Part shown: piece after piece, positions 1-10,534 of the stretch
How the letters are laid out: every line of letters starts with the position of its first letter
Numbering within the stretch: position 1 is the first letter of the stretch
Assembly (NCBI GenBank): GCA_024699855.1
Contig: JAMPIQ010000001.1
Location: 9,548,001-9,612,000 of the forward strand
DNA: 64,000 nt
Source of the DNA: Aphelenchoides besseyi
Taxonomy: Eukaryota > Nematoda > Chromadorea > Rhabditida > Aphelenchoididae
Direction of reading: 5' to 3'
The notes under the pieces: model-generated
What the model was told of the DNA's origin: nothing
Seen by the model: the letters and a program-made list of their open reading frames with translations, nothing else
The model's database searches: none
Translations under genes and position numbers: made by a program

Positions 1-495
1 CAACAGTCAGTTAGAAAAATGTCGATTAGACGTAAGACCCGACTTGTTCAGTCGAAAGGAGCATATCGAATGCCAAACAAAGACGGTGATCGAAAGACGG
101 ATACTGTTAACTGTGTGAAACATTTAGGATACGACGATTTAAATCCGAACGCTCAAAGCAAAATAGAAGAAGTTTCAGTCGGACGAAAAAACAAAAAAGT
201 TGAGGAAAATAAAGTTGAGAAACAACGAAAAAATGGTTGGTTCTTACTTTCGTTCTAACTGAACTCTCTTGCAGTGAACAATAACGAAGTGGCAGTTACT
301 TTAGGATCACAGAAGCTGACTGCTAAGAAATCAAACAAGGACAAAGAGTATAAGCAATCGTACACGCAAGAAGCCGCGGTGATCAAAACGGCCAAATTGA
401 TGAGCTCGACAGCACCACTAAGAACCGCCAGTTCGATGAGCCAGACTGCAAAGTCTACAGAGAACATTACAGACGACAAGACTCAAGAGTCTTGA
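1..495 (+). CDS. Lysine-rich hypothetical protein (5' end may lie outside window)
   Basis: Two exons, 19-235 and 275-495, joined by a 39-nt GT-AG intron in phase 1, give 145 residues from the ATG at 19. The frame is open from base 1, so the ATG may be internal and an upstream exon may be missing. The product is hydrophilic, rich in Lys, Ser, Thr and Gln, with no recognisable domain or membrane segment. A poly(A) signal follows at 515-520 and the next gene's apparent trans-splice acceptor lies only 92 nt further on, so the two look like operon partners. Lys-rich tails of this kind also end the MSP-domain proteins in this window, so this could be the 3' part of another such gene; that is inference only. 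Confidence 0.55.
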
Positions 496-514
496 TTATT
501 GAGTTGAAATGAAG

Positions 515-520
515 AATAAA
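515..520 (+). terminator. Poly(A) signal AATAAA
   Basis: Canonical AATAAA 20 nt after the stop codon at 493-495. It marks the 3' end of the Lys-rich gene. Confidence 0.7.
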
Positions 521-600
521 CATCCTCGACTTTGTTCCACAAAATTTAAAGATGACAAGAAGTTAGCTAACGGTTGTTGTTTTCACTCGACCAATCATTC

Positions 601-612
601 TTACTTTTGCAG
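601..612 (+). promoter_or_regulatory. Probable trans-splice acceptor
   Basis: A T-rich stretch ending in TTTTGCAG, with no matching donor, 21 nt before the ATG at 634. Together with the upstream poly(A) signal (92-nt gap) it fits spliced-leader addition to a downstream operon gene. Inferred from spacing only. Confidence 0.5.
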
Positions 613-633
613 TTCAGTCGGGTATCCGCTCCC

Positions 634-1336
634 ATGGCTTCTTCAAACAAAAGCAAGTCGGTCAAAACGACATCGAAAGACCCGTATAAATACGAGAACG
701 CGTTCAACAAGTCGCTCGTTGGAACAATTGATGGCATCAACGTGCAACCGAATATTCTGCGTGTAGATCCAACTCGTTATTGCGAAGAAAAACTCGTTTT
801 TTATATCACCAACCTCAGCGATGTTCCTCAACATTTGAACGTGAGTTGATCGAAATAACAAGTTGATCGTGTATGTTTTGGGTCCTTCGTTTCGGGCAAC
901 CGGGATCATTAGCTGCGGAGAATTCTGTGAACTTGTTAGAACCGGGCAAAACGGCAACATGTGTGATTCAGGTCTTAAATCTCGACTTCTCCAAAGATAC
1001 GAAACCGCAAATATTGGTCTATCATTCACGAGTCATACACAAGGATATCACTGAACAATACCAAGGTATAGCCGTTGACATTTGCTCGCTCAATTCGTGT
1101 TTTCAGAAGTTTATCCAATCGAATTGGTTGTCGAGAGCGATGAGGTATTCCAAAAACGATTTCAATCGATTACTCCAGGACCAACGCCTGTTGTTCGACC
1201 GAAATCGTTAGCACAAAAAGCCCCAGCAATTCAACATGCAAAATGTGTTAAAGACGGTCTAATGCAGAAGTTCAAGAATCACAACAAACCGAGACCGACA
1301 GTCGAATGGATTTTCCATTGTGCTGAGAAGCAATAA
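634..1336 (+). CDS. MSP-domain protein
   Basis: Three exons 634-840, 882-1065 and 1107-1336 give 206 residues. Residues about 30-69 read as the first half of an MSP-type immunoglobulin-like fold (key stretch ILRVDPTRY, then FYITNLSDVPQHLN), and exon 2 supplies the second half (LEPGKTA, then ILVYHSRVI). The C-terminus is basic and may be disordered. The same phase-0 intron position is used by the MSP-domain genes at 61460 and 62314, which is how the 841-881 intron was placed; here it ends in GG rather than AG (see findings). MSP-domain proteins act in nematode sperm as cytoskeletal or signalling proteins; VAP-like membrane contact proteins share the fold. The role of this one is unknown. It probably sits second in an operon. 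Confidence 0.75.
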
Positions 1337-1428
1337 AACTGCAAGTGGTTGTAAATGAGTTGTTCGAGTACGAATAAACGAAGTCTCTAACACAACATGA
1401 ATTAAACGTCTTCGGACGAAAAGCAATG

Positions 1429-1434
1429 TTTATT
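1429..1434 (-). terminator. Poly(A) signal AATAAA (minus strand)
   Basis: Minus-strand AATAAA 83 nt beyond the stop of the BAR-domain gene; it supports ending that gene at 1517. Confidence 0.5.
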
Positions 1435-1516
1435 TCCGGACAACACTTCATGAGAATGTCTAGGTCATAGAAGGCACCCTTAGACAAGAGAATAACTTCG
1501 CTTTCTCTTCTCCGAC

Positions 1517-2333
1517 CTACCAAGTCTCAACGTTCTTACCTTCCATGATCGCCACCATTGATCCGTGATAAGTCTTTTGGATCTCGAGAAAGTTGTAGAA
1601 CAATCCTGCATGATCGTTCTTGATTGCGCTCAACTTCAACAATTCTTCCTTCACAACCTCCATTTGACGTTCGAATTCCTTTCGAGTTTGTTCGGCCTTG
1701 ATCAAATGCTCACGTTTCGCGTTGCCTCTGAACACACAAATTGGAGGAACATAGTTGAGAACTCACTTCGTAGCCTTTTCAGTTGCTCTGTCGGCATCAT
1801 CTCTGAGATCATTCAACTTCGAGAGTTCCATCTTCATGCGTTTGTAATCAGTCAATAGCCACGCATTCAACGGATCAACAATCTAAACGTTGGCATTAAA
1901 AACTGAAGACTAGTAACGCAAACCTGTTCTTTGAGATCCGATTGAAATTTTCGTTGCGCACGTCCGACCTCATCGTATATGGCGTTCAATTCGAGAAGAA
2001 AGTCCGAGTACTGAAATGAATCATGTAGTCGATTATGTCCACTGTGGCACCTCAGAATCCTTCTCCTTCAGAAGGTTCGCCAACATCTTCAGATTGATCG
2101 CCAAGTTCTCGGAGACGTTGTGCAACGGACCATCCGGTTGGTCGAAGAGTTTGCTAATCGCCGTGCAATCACTGACGATTCCCGCTGCCAATGCACGGAT
2201 GGTCTCCAGTAAATGGATCTGCAATGCGGAAGATTGATAACCAACTTCAATAAGAACCCACTCGTTTTTGAACCGGGGCATCATATTCTGGAGGTGGTTT
2301 ATTTGCGACTAACTTCTGAAGTTTTCTGAACAT
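1517..2333 (-). CDS. BAR-domain protein
   Basis: Five exons (2333-2262, 2218-2051, 2010-1924, 1882-1767, 1727-1517) encode 217 residues, all joined by short GT-AG introns with consistent phase. The protein is largely alpha-helical. The last exon (KAEQTRKEFERQMEVVKEEL, then FYNFLEIQKTYHGSM) resembles the final long helix of BAR domains of the RICH/nadrin, endophilin B and FAM92 type, and exon 4 starts with an IVDPLNAWL stretch like the central helix. BAR dimers bind curved membranes. There is no RhoGAP, SH3 or PX domain, so it is BAR-only. An alternative splice after codon GAA at 1540 could add a different short tail; the unspliced stop at 1517 was preferred because the poly(A) signal follows. 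The subfamily cannot be fixed by eye. Confidence 0.7.
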
Positions 2334-2821
2334 TTTGAAGAAAAGCAACTGAACTTCAGAGTTGAGCGGCGAATGAACGAAGTTGTTTCTGAAATCCGAT
2401 TGTGAGTTCAATTATGCAACTTTCCATTGAGCATTCAAATTACCGCCGTCGTAAACATACGTTTATTGCAAACTTCGATTTCCATTGTTCTTTTTAGCTC
2501 ACAGTCAAAAGATTTCACTCGTCTGTTGGTTAAGTACATGATTGACGAAATGAGAAGGCTATGAGAATCTAGTTCGTTATCATGAGCTTTGAGTGAATAA
2601 ACAAACGAACATTCGTAGTACATGGGCGTTGAGAAGAAGCTGAAGACCTCGAAAACTTGACCTCAAGTGGTCAAACGGCGGCCGTTCGGTTTGAGTTCCA
2701 AACGGAAATCTGCGCGCGCAGTTTCTCTTCGATTTGCCGTTGCTTTGCGTTTTCCAAGCCGCTTCGATTGTCAATTTGTTTTAAGCCATCAGTTAACTTC
2801 ACGGCCAGATTTCCGTTCTCG

Positions 2822-5800
2822 ATGGAGTCAAATCGCACCGTTGACGAAAACACGCGTCTCGACCTCAGCGACTGTTCTCTGTGGCGAACAAAAGTGAATT
2901 CAACCCAGTTTGTCGAAGACGACGACGAGAAAACTCTGGAGACCAACTTGGCTTTGACCGACTGTTCTCTGTGGCGAACTCGAGTGCGTGGATCTGATGC
3001 ATTTGCTGATACGAATCCACGACCATCGGATGTCCAATCAGTCAACCGAAAGCGTTTCGAAGTCACGGACAACTCTCTTCGGCGAACACGCATTCGAGAG
3101 TCGAGTGCTTCCGGGGAGAGCGATTCGGGAGTTTCTGCTGTTAGCCAAACAGTCGCTGAAACTCAACAACAACCGACATCTCCGGTCGCTCAGAAGACTC
3201 ATTTCGAAGTGACCGACAACTCGTTGTATCGAACTCAAATGCGAGTCTCCGAAGTTCCTGTGGCAGATGAGATGGAAGAGGAAACAAATGAGGTTGGAAT
3301 CAAAAGGTTGTTACGAGTATCTTTTCGTTTCTAGGAAGAAAAAACTATTCGATCGCCGTCTCCAACTCCCGCGCTTTCCATCACAGAGGAAGAGGCTCCA
3401 CATCGTCGACGGCGGATGACATACGAAAAACGAGTAGGTCGATCGCTTGTTTGAGAATCTTGTGTCTTGTTCTTTAGCTGATCGATCCTCAACAAATTTA
3501 CGATCTTTGCAACGCTTCTACGTCAAATGAAGAAAACGAAGAGACTAGAAGCTCGACTGCGACCGCGTTGTACGTGACCGATTGTTCGTTGTGGCGAACT
3601 CGTGTTCGTGGATCTGATGCTTCCAGTAACTCGAATCCACCACAGTCAATCTCCAACTCTCAAGCAGTCAATCGAACGAGTCTTGAAGTCACCGACAACT
3701 CGTTGTATCGAACCCAAGTGCGACTTTCGGAGCTTCAGCTGGTGAATGAAACCGCCAAAACCGTCGACTCGAATTTGGACGTTTCGGACTGTTCGTTGTG
3801 GCGAACAAAAGTCGACGCCATCGAAGATCCCAACGAGGAGGTTGGTGTAATGAAAAGAGCTGTATTAATCTGTTTATTAAGCCGGGAGTTGTCTCTCAGA
3901 TCGACTTCACCATCAACGAATCGGACATCTCGACTAACACGACGATCTCCCAGTCATTTCAAGGTCGACGCAAATCCCGGGTTTCCAAAGGAGTAAGTGA
4001 CGAGAGATGAGTTCAAAATGATAGTTCCACTTAAGTTGGCTAATTTACATCCTGTAATGGAAACAATTGACGAGTCGGTTGGCGGTCGATTGAACGAATT
4101 CGTTGGCTCCCAGTCGCCGTCCGATGCAACGATGCACTCGATTTCGCTCAACAATCTGCCGGAAACCCCTCGACGCTCGGCAGCTTCACGTTTCAGTCGT
4201 GGCTATGCCGAGCCAACGATCGCTAGTCTTTCGCGTTCAATCGACAACTCGGATCTTGTTGAGGTCTTGAACGTTTCGAAAGACAAATGCAAGAGAACTA
4301 TGAGTGTAGGTTCCATTTCACTTCTCCAATCTATTTCCCATTGTTTTCAGCAAACTCAAACTTCCGAGAAGAACGATGCGAGACGGAAAACAATCAATCC
4401 GCTTACTCAACATATTGTGCCACTTTCACCTCGTCGTCGAGCCACTATGCTCAATCCATCAAAACTGCCGAATGCTCCTCGAGTTTCTGTCTTTGCTCCG
4501 TTCTTTAATCGCTTGTCCACTTCTGGAAGCGAGCCATCGAGTCGTCCATCTGTTGGCTCGAACTCGTCCCTCCTTTCTGGCTCTCCAACTTCGGTACTAA
4601 CCATGATCTTTGCTCTAACTGTGCTATTTGCAGAAGATCCCCGTTCCATCGCCAAAACAACGCTCAAAAACCCCGTCAACTCCCAAAACTTCTCCACGTT
4701 TGGTTGATCGAGTCCGCGTGAACGAGGCACTCAAATGTGCAGGTTTGACTCCGAGGTCAACCCGCAGTCGCCTACCAACTCGATTGCCTTCAACACCACC
4801 GAAGAATGAGCGTGTGGAGAAACGACATCGAGAAGCCGGCCAATCCAACGCTCTTCGACTGATTTGTGTCGACTACACGACTCCCGACCGAAACCGAAAA
4901 GAGCCATTGAATGAAAGTGATGGCGGTTTCTACAATCTCTCTTCAGCACCATCGACTCCCGAACACTCTCAATCGACTTTCAATGCAACCGAACCACCAC
5001 GTTCCGGTCCCATTTCTTCGCAACCACTTCGTTTGGCATCAAAACAACGAACGTTGCAGTGGCACGAAGATGAGGCGGGATCTATTTTCGGTAAGCGACA
5101 ATTGAGAGCACAGGAAAAGTTGAGTTGTTTAAGATCCGGTTCCCAATCCAGCGCCCATTGAATCACAACAAATTGCAAGCCAAGTGCCGTTGAAACGCCC
5201 ACCTTTTCGGTTGCTCAACGACGACGACTTCACCATCGGCTCTCCATTCCAGCCGACGTCTTCGAAACAGAAATCGCCGGCTGCTGAGGTGGCTCGTTGT
5301 GTTCCGAACGATTCGCATTTCAACGAGAATTCGATTCTGTCTATTGACTTGGACGAGACGATTCATGAAGAAACGTTCGGCCAATCGTTTGTCGCCGGAG
5401 TTTCGGACTACGATTCTGATGTGGCATCTCCAGCTCCAAAACACATCGTTCTCCGCAAACCAGCAAAGAAAGCGGAGAAGTATCTGAGGGCGGTGAAGCC
5501 GAAAATCTGTGAGTTCTTCACGAAAGTTGACATCGACAATCAGTTTTAGTGATTGGCGCCGACGAGATTCGCGACCAGCATCCGGAACTTCGACGATCGT
5601 CCCGAACTCGACTCAGTCGGCCGTGCAATCGCGGTCTCGGCGAACGACCGATTTATGCTCGTGACTCGCAGGGAAACTTCTGTTTGGTTGGAGTGCAAGA
5701 AGGACGAACGGCCGATCCCTTGTGCAAGAAGTGGGGGACCTTCGACAAGGAGAAGGCCATCGAGATGGACAAGGCAGCCGGAAAGCGACGTCGTTTTGCA

Positions 5801-5848
5801 AAAGAAGTCAATCGAGAGAAATGGCGACGTGATTTCCACGGCCAGTAA
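2822..5848 (+). CDS. CENP-C-like motif protein with seven SLWRT repeats
   Basis: Nine exons (2822-3292, 3335-3433, 3478-3840, 3882-3992, 4036-4305, 4351-4593, 4634-5090, 5134-5508, 5550-5848), all with consistent phases, give 895 residues. Residues 13-302 hold seven copies of a 13-residue repeat, [LF]x[VL][ST]D[CN]SL[WYR]RT[KRQ][VIM]. The middle is Ser/Thr/Pro-rich and likely disordered. Near the C-terminus (residues 811-832) RRSSRTRLSRP followed by GERPIY matches the CENP-C motif that binds the centromeric nucleosome, although the usual aromatic residue before GER is missing. The last 60 residues are basic and no cupin dimerisation domain follows. A kinetochore or centromere role (CENP-C/HCP-4 or KNL-2-like) is inferred from that motif alone. 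Poly(A) signal at 5922-5927. Confidence 0.75.
2858..3813 (+). repeat. Seven dispersed copies of a 13-residue coding repeat
   Basis: Units start at protein residues 13, 43, 79, 128, 221, 259 and 290. Two subtypes occur: DCSLWRT[KR]V (units 1, 2, 5, 7) and DNSL[RY]RT[RQ][IVM] (units 3, 4, 6). Spacing is 30-49 residues, or 93 across exon 2. The Asp-x-Ser-Leu-x-Arg-Thr core is invariant, while linkers diverge freely, which points to selected short linear motifs and not a recent satellite expansion. Confidence 0.85.
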
Positions 5849-5921
5849 CCTCTTTTTTGTGTTTTTTTCTGGTAGCGTATATAAACGGCAATTTCTTTGA
5901 TTTTGGTCAATCGTTCAATTG

Positions 5922-5927
5922 AATAAA
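5922..5927 (+). terminator. Poly(A) signal AATAAA
   Basis: AATAAA 74 nt after the stop of the CENP-C-like gene. Confidence 0.6.
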
Positions 5928-5949
5928 CTTTAGTCATCTTTTATTCAAA

Positions 5950-7590
5950 TCACATTACTCGAGGAATAAGATGGTATTTGACGATTGGACGTCGACCGGT
6001 ACACGCGAGGTTCTTCTTGTTATTGTAAAGCTCTTAAAGACAGCTTTGGTGAGTTTAGTAGGGAGATCGAATGGAAGTAGAGTACTGAGCGATTACTTTG
6101 CTCAATTGGGCAGAATCATCGACCATCGTTCTAAACACCCGACGTGTTTGTTCAGTTAAATGCTCTTAAACTGAAAGTCGATACGTGAATTGGAGCTGAT
6201 TCCAAGCGAAATGGACAGGAGCAATCCTGTTATTCGTTGACAAACAAGTTTGTTTCTGTTGAATGCGCAAATGAGCGCAATGTTCGTAACAACACTAAGG
6301 ACAGGCAAAACTGGACACAATCTTTCAGTACCACTACACGTCTTGCTGCTCTGGAATTCGATTTGTTTTCTTTGATTGAACTCGACATCAAATGACTAAA
6401 AGTTTAAGGACACAAGCTGATCTGCGTTGATCTTACAGTGCTTGTGTGGTCGATTTCAAACTCCGATTGTGAGTCCAGACACCAATCTGTTCAAAAAGTC
6501 TAAACATTTCGACGTGTTCTTATCTTGGCCGTTGTAAGTATACGATATTCATAGGGTATTGGGTTCACTGTTGAGTTCAAAGAGCTTACAATTCTTTTTC
6601 AAGTTGTAACTGTGAGTAGCGACAATGTTTTTGCGACTGCACAAAGTAACGTGCTAACCTTCCGAAAGCCAGTAACCATTCTAAAGTTGTTGATTGAATA
6701 GCTGGCTATTCGTTCTTACTCTTCGATGTGAGAAACCAGTAGTATCGTGATTAGCAGAAACAGTACAGCTCACGTTGCTAACAAAAGTCAATGTGTCGTT
6801 GATTCTGAGCATGAATTCTGCTTGCTTATCAACAGCACTTTCGAACAAAGTCTCATGATGAAAAGTTGTTTTGTGTTTGTCTCTATACTTCCCCCAGTCA
6901 GTTCTAGACTTCGGAGTACAGAATAATAAGCTTACTTCTTGAGGAGATTAGCTTTAAGTTTGTGTCTTGCGTCGCGTTTTGAACCTCATCCAACGACGTG
7001 TAAACACTGTGGACGATTGGATTGAAGTTGTAGGTCACATGTTCACAGCGAGTTTCAAGGTCTTCGTAAAATCTGATTTCCAATTCACCTCGTACATAAA
7101 GAATCCAACTTACATGGAACGTCCATACGCATTAAACTCATAAACAAGCGAGTAAGTTGAGTTGATTAGAAGAAAGAAAATAAAGCGCCACTGCATTTGA
7201 TCGTCAACAACACAACCAAGGAAGAGGAAAACAGCGGAAGCTTATATTTGCCTAGTGATCAATCACAAGCCAACTAATTACCGGGAACCTTTCTTGGCTA
7301 AGATAGCATCCCAATTGCGTTTGATTCGAAGATTTCAAGTGCGATTACTGAAATCTCGTCACACCCTTAGTGCCATTGAACTTAAATCATTCAACCAAAA
7401 ATAGATTGTAAGGTTTATTCTACGATCAAAATAAATAGAAATGTACATTCACATAAGAACAAGGACTACTCGTTATCTACTGAAAACCGGTAAGAAATTA
7501 CACGAATTGTTTACAAACATTGGAAATGTTTAGAAGTAAATGAATGGCTATCTAAAGCTCTTTAACGAAATCACTGGTAGTTGAAAGGCT
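5950..7590. other. Intergenic, no supported gene
   Basis: About 1.6 kb of AT-rich sequence between the CENP-C-like gene and the transporter. Only short open frames without splice context or family resemblance were seen. It probably holds the 3' ends of both convergent genes and little else. Confidence 0.6.
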
Positions 7591-7604
7591 CGTTATTGGG
7601 ATTC

Positions 7605-9589
7605 TTATTTTCTCGTTTTGTTCGCGTTCTGTTTGGTTGGCATCTCTTGAGACAAACTGTCAACTCCAACAGTCGGCAAAAATGCTGCCAAAATGATCCA
7701 TTGAGCGGTAAGTAGACACGCAAATAACCAAAAAGGAATCACCGGATTGTAAGAACGAAGCAAAATGATCTGAAATCAATGTACTTATGACCACCGCGTA
7801 GCTGCAAAACCTACCAGTGGACCGGCCATGCTCCCCAATCGCGCCGTAACGTTGCAAACTCCTCTTGCCATGTTACGCACATTGACAGGAAACAACTCAA
7901 CGGAATATAAGTGACTGATCTTCCAAGTCGGATCCATAGTTGCTGTTACAGCAACACCCAACACCGTTGCTATCGCACTTTCCAACATTCCAAACCACAA
8001 GCCACCGATTGCTAAGGTCCAACAAGCCAACGAAGCAGCTCCGACAGATCCGAGAATAATCAGTTTCTTCGAGCAGAAATAAGAAATCGCATAGGGAAGA
8101 AGTCCAAGTGCAAATTTCAAACCGCCCATGGATGCCAAGTTTACGTAACGACTTCCGGGCATAACTTCGGTCGTAAAATAAAAACCAAAAGATACAACGG
8201 AAGAGGTCATGAAGCAATAGAGGAGTGCAAGAAGTGGTCGACGAACTTCACCGTGTCGAAACAAATCCGCGTATGTTTGTGTTTTGGATCGGCTCTGAGT
8301 TTTGGATTGCGAAATCAAAACGTTTGTGCTTTTTGAGTCGTCGATGTACGTCGATTTTTGAATTCCATTTGTAACTGTTAAGAAATGACCGTCGAGTTGA
8401 ATTGGCAACTTATTCGTTTCTTCGTTATTTTCTACATCACTTGTCGAACTGAACTTTCGTTTCAACTCGTCCGGTAGAAGTGGAGGACTAGCGGGAAGAC
8501 TCGACGATTTCGCAATCCATTGACGTCTATTTCGTTGTCCAATTTTGTTTCGAACATGCGCAGCTTTGACTTGTTTATTTCGAGTATCCAACCATCCAAC
8601 ACTTTCGAAGGATTGTGAGTACTAGAATTCAATCTTTAAGCATTCAATGATGTCAACTCACCAACAATGCAGCCACACATAACGATGTGACAGCTACCAG
8701 TCCGTAATACAAATGCCATTCTCGACAAACATAACCGGCAAACGCAGTGAAAATCATTCCAATTGGCCAGCCGTTCAACGACGCCACCAACAACCGAGTC
8801 TTCTCCGATTGCACGGCTTCAAGTATGAACACAACGTTTGTGACCATGTAGCCTCCACAAGAACAACCCATAACAAAGAAAAGTGTTAGGACAAAATTCG
8901 GTGAATCGGCAGCGAACGGTAAAAGAGCCAAATTCGAAGTGGCCAGGATCAATAGGCATCCTAAAACATACTCCAATTATTGATTAATCTGCGACTGCAA
9001 ACTCACCAACCACTGTCGGCTTTCTACCGTAACGATCGGCTACAAAGCCGGCAATAAACGAGCCAACAATCCCGCCGAACATGATGGCGGTCGTCATTTT
9101 GACAACGCTGTAAGATTGCTGACAAACTTCTCGCCATTCGAAGTTCAGCGAATAAAACTCGTCCGTTTGCGACAACACGTACTCGTGAGTATGTTCAAGA
9201 TCAATTGGGAAATATGTGAGATTGGAATTGAGTGCGAAAAGATCTCGACAAAATGCCTCAAACAGAAACATTAGATCTTATTCCGGTCTTCGACTTACTT
9301 TTGAAGGTTCAAAAAACGTTGTGGATAGAAGAGCAGCAGCCACTGGAAGATAACCACTTTGTGTGAAAATCATCAGCAAGAACTCGTATATGCCGAAGCT
9401 TGTGTCCCATTCAACTGTCTGATTACTCAACTCATCAGCATCGGAGAGATCGATTTTCGTCGAAATTTCAACCATTGCACCATTGGTTTCTTCGTGATGA
9501 TCGTCGATGCAAACGGATACGTTCGAATGTTTGAGTTGATCATTTGTCTCGTTAAATGATTTCGGCTCTTCTACGTTTGGAATGTTCAT
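7605..9589 (-). CDS. SLC22-type organic ion transporter (major facilitator superfamily)
   Basis: Five exons (9589-9299, 9256-9007, 8960-8662, 8621-7815, 7769-7605) give 603 residues. After an acidic N-terminal tail, the first membrane segment (around YLPVAAALL) is followed by a large extracellular loop with Cys residues, then the MFS loop signature ADRYGRKP at the end of exon 2. Exons 3-5 supply the further hydrophobic segments. Exon 4 has a long basic, Ser-rich cytoplasmic loop (GWLDTRNKQVKAAHVRNKIG onward), where SLC22 carriers have their central loop. SLC22 proteins move organic cations, anions or carnitine across the plasma membrane; the substrate cannot be told here. A TTATCAG acceptor-like site lies just upstream of the ATG. 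Confidence 0.85.
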
Positions 9590-9599
9590 ACGAGAACGA

Positions 9600-10530
9600 A
9601 GCTGATAATCTACACGGCTATCGGAATGTACAACTGAAACTCAATTGGTCGATTGGTTCAATAAAACACGCGCAAAACAACGACTAATGTAAAGACGTTC
9701 AATGGCCTTTCACGTTTGTTTTCGGCTTATGTCAATCGCATAATTCGAGGAGATGTACTCTCGAACTTCGTTATTCGCCGCCTACCGTGTTTGTCAAGGG
9801 ACTTAACGTGTTGAAGGTTGTCGATCATTAGTGTTTGTTGTCATTTGCAATCGTCGAGTGTAAAGTCGGGAACCCACGTAATTGAAAATAAAAACAAGAG
9901 CAACTGCAGATGACAACTTAATGATTAGTGATTAAGAGCGTTGGCTTCAAAAGATCAACGATTTTCGGGTTTTTGTTTTCCCACACATCGAAAACCAATG
10001 AATCGGTTCGAAACGCCGATTCGTTTCAATTGCGATTTTTGAACTTCGGAAACAGAACATTCACGTGTGAAAAGAAGCTTTAAGTACCGCCTTTCGGATT
10101 CACAGAACGGAAACAGGTCCATGCTGTAGCCCTCAATTTCTCATCAAAACGCCCACAAGAAAGAATGAAAAGTACGATCGTTGAGCAAACAAGTCAAAAG
10201 CTTTGAACAATCGAACGGACGCGTTTATCAGTTTAATTGCAGCAACAACTGTGATCATATCCGAGTACCTTTATTCGACGCACAATCACCGACCGGAGAC
10301 ATCGAATAAATTCAAACTGACTGCTGAGAACTGATTTCCTTTACCGAAAGTCCAGTTGTACAACAAGACGACGACGAAAATGAATCAAATTACAAAGAAC
10401 GATGCTTGTCATCAATTTTGCGTTAACTGATAAAGCTGCTGGGATATGACGTACAAGTTTATGAACACGTAAAACACAAATAGGAAGCCCGTGAACTGTT
10501 AGACAAAGATTACACAAGACTTCGTGAATA
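9600..10530. other. Intergenic, no supported gene
   Basis: About 0.9 kb between two minus-strand genes. It contains a minus-strand AATAAA near 10270 that may serve IWS1, and presumably the transporter promoter. No coding signal seen. Confidence 0.5.
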
Positions 10531-10534
10531 TCGT

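Noticed and set aside
841..862. 22-nt intron ending at the AAG acceptor in the first MSP gene
   Set aside because: Too short and leads to a frame with no MSP similarity; the conserved intron position lies about 19 nt further on.
2671..3093. 140-codon minus-strand frame
   Set aside because: Mirror frame of the repeat exon of the CENP-C-like gene; no independent evidence.
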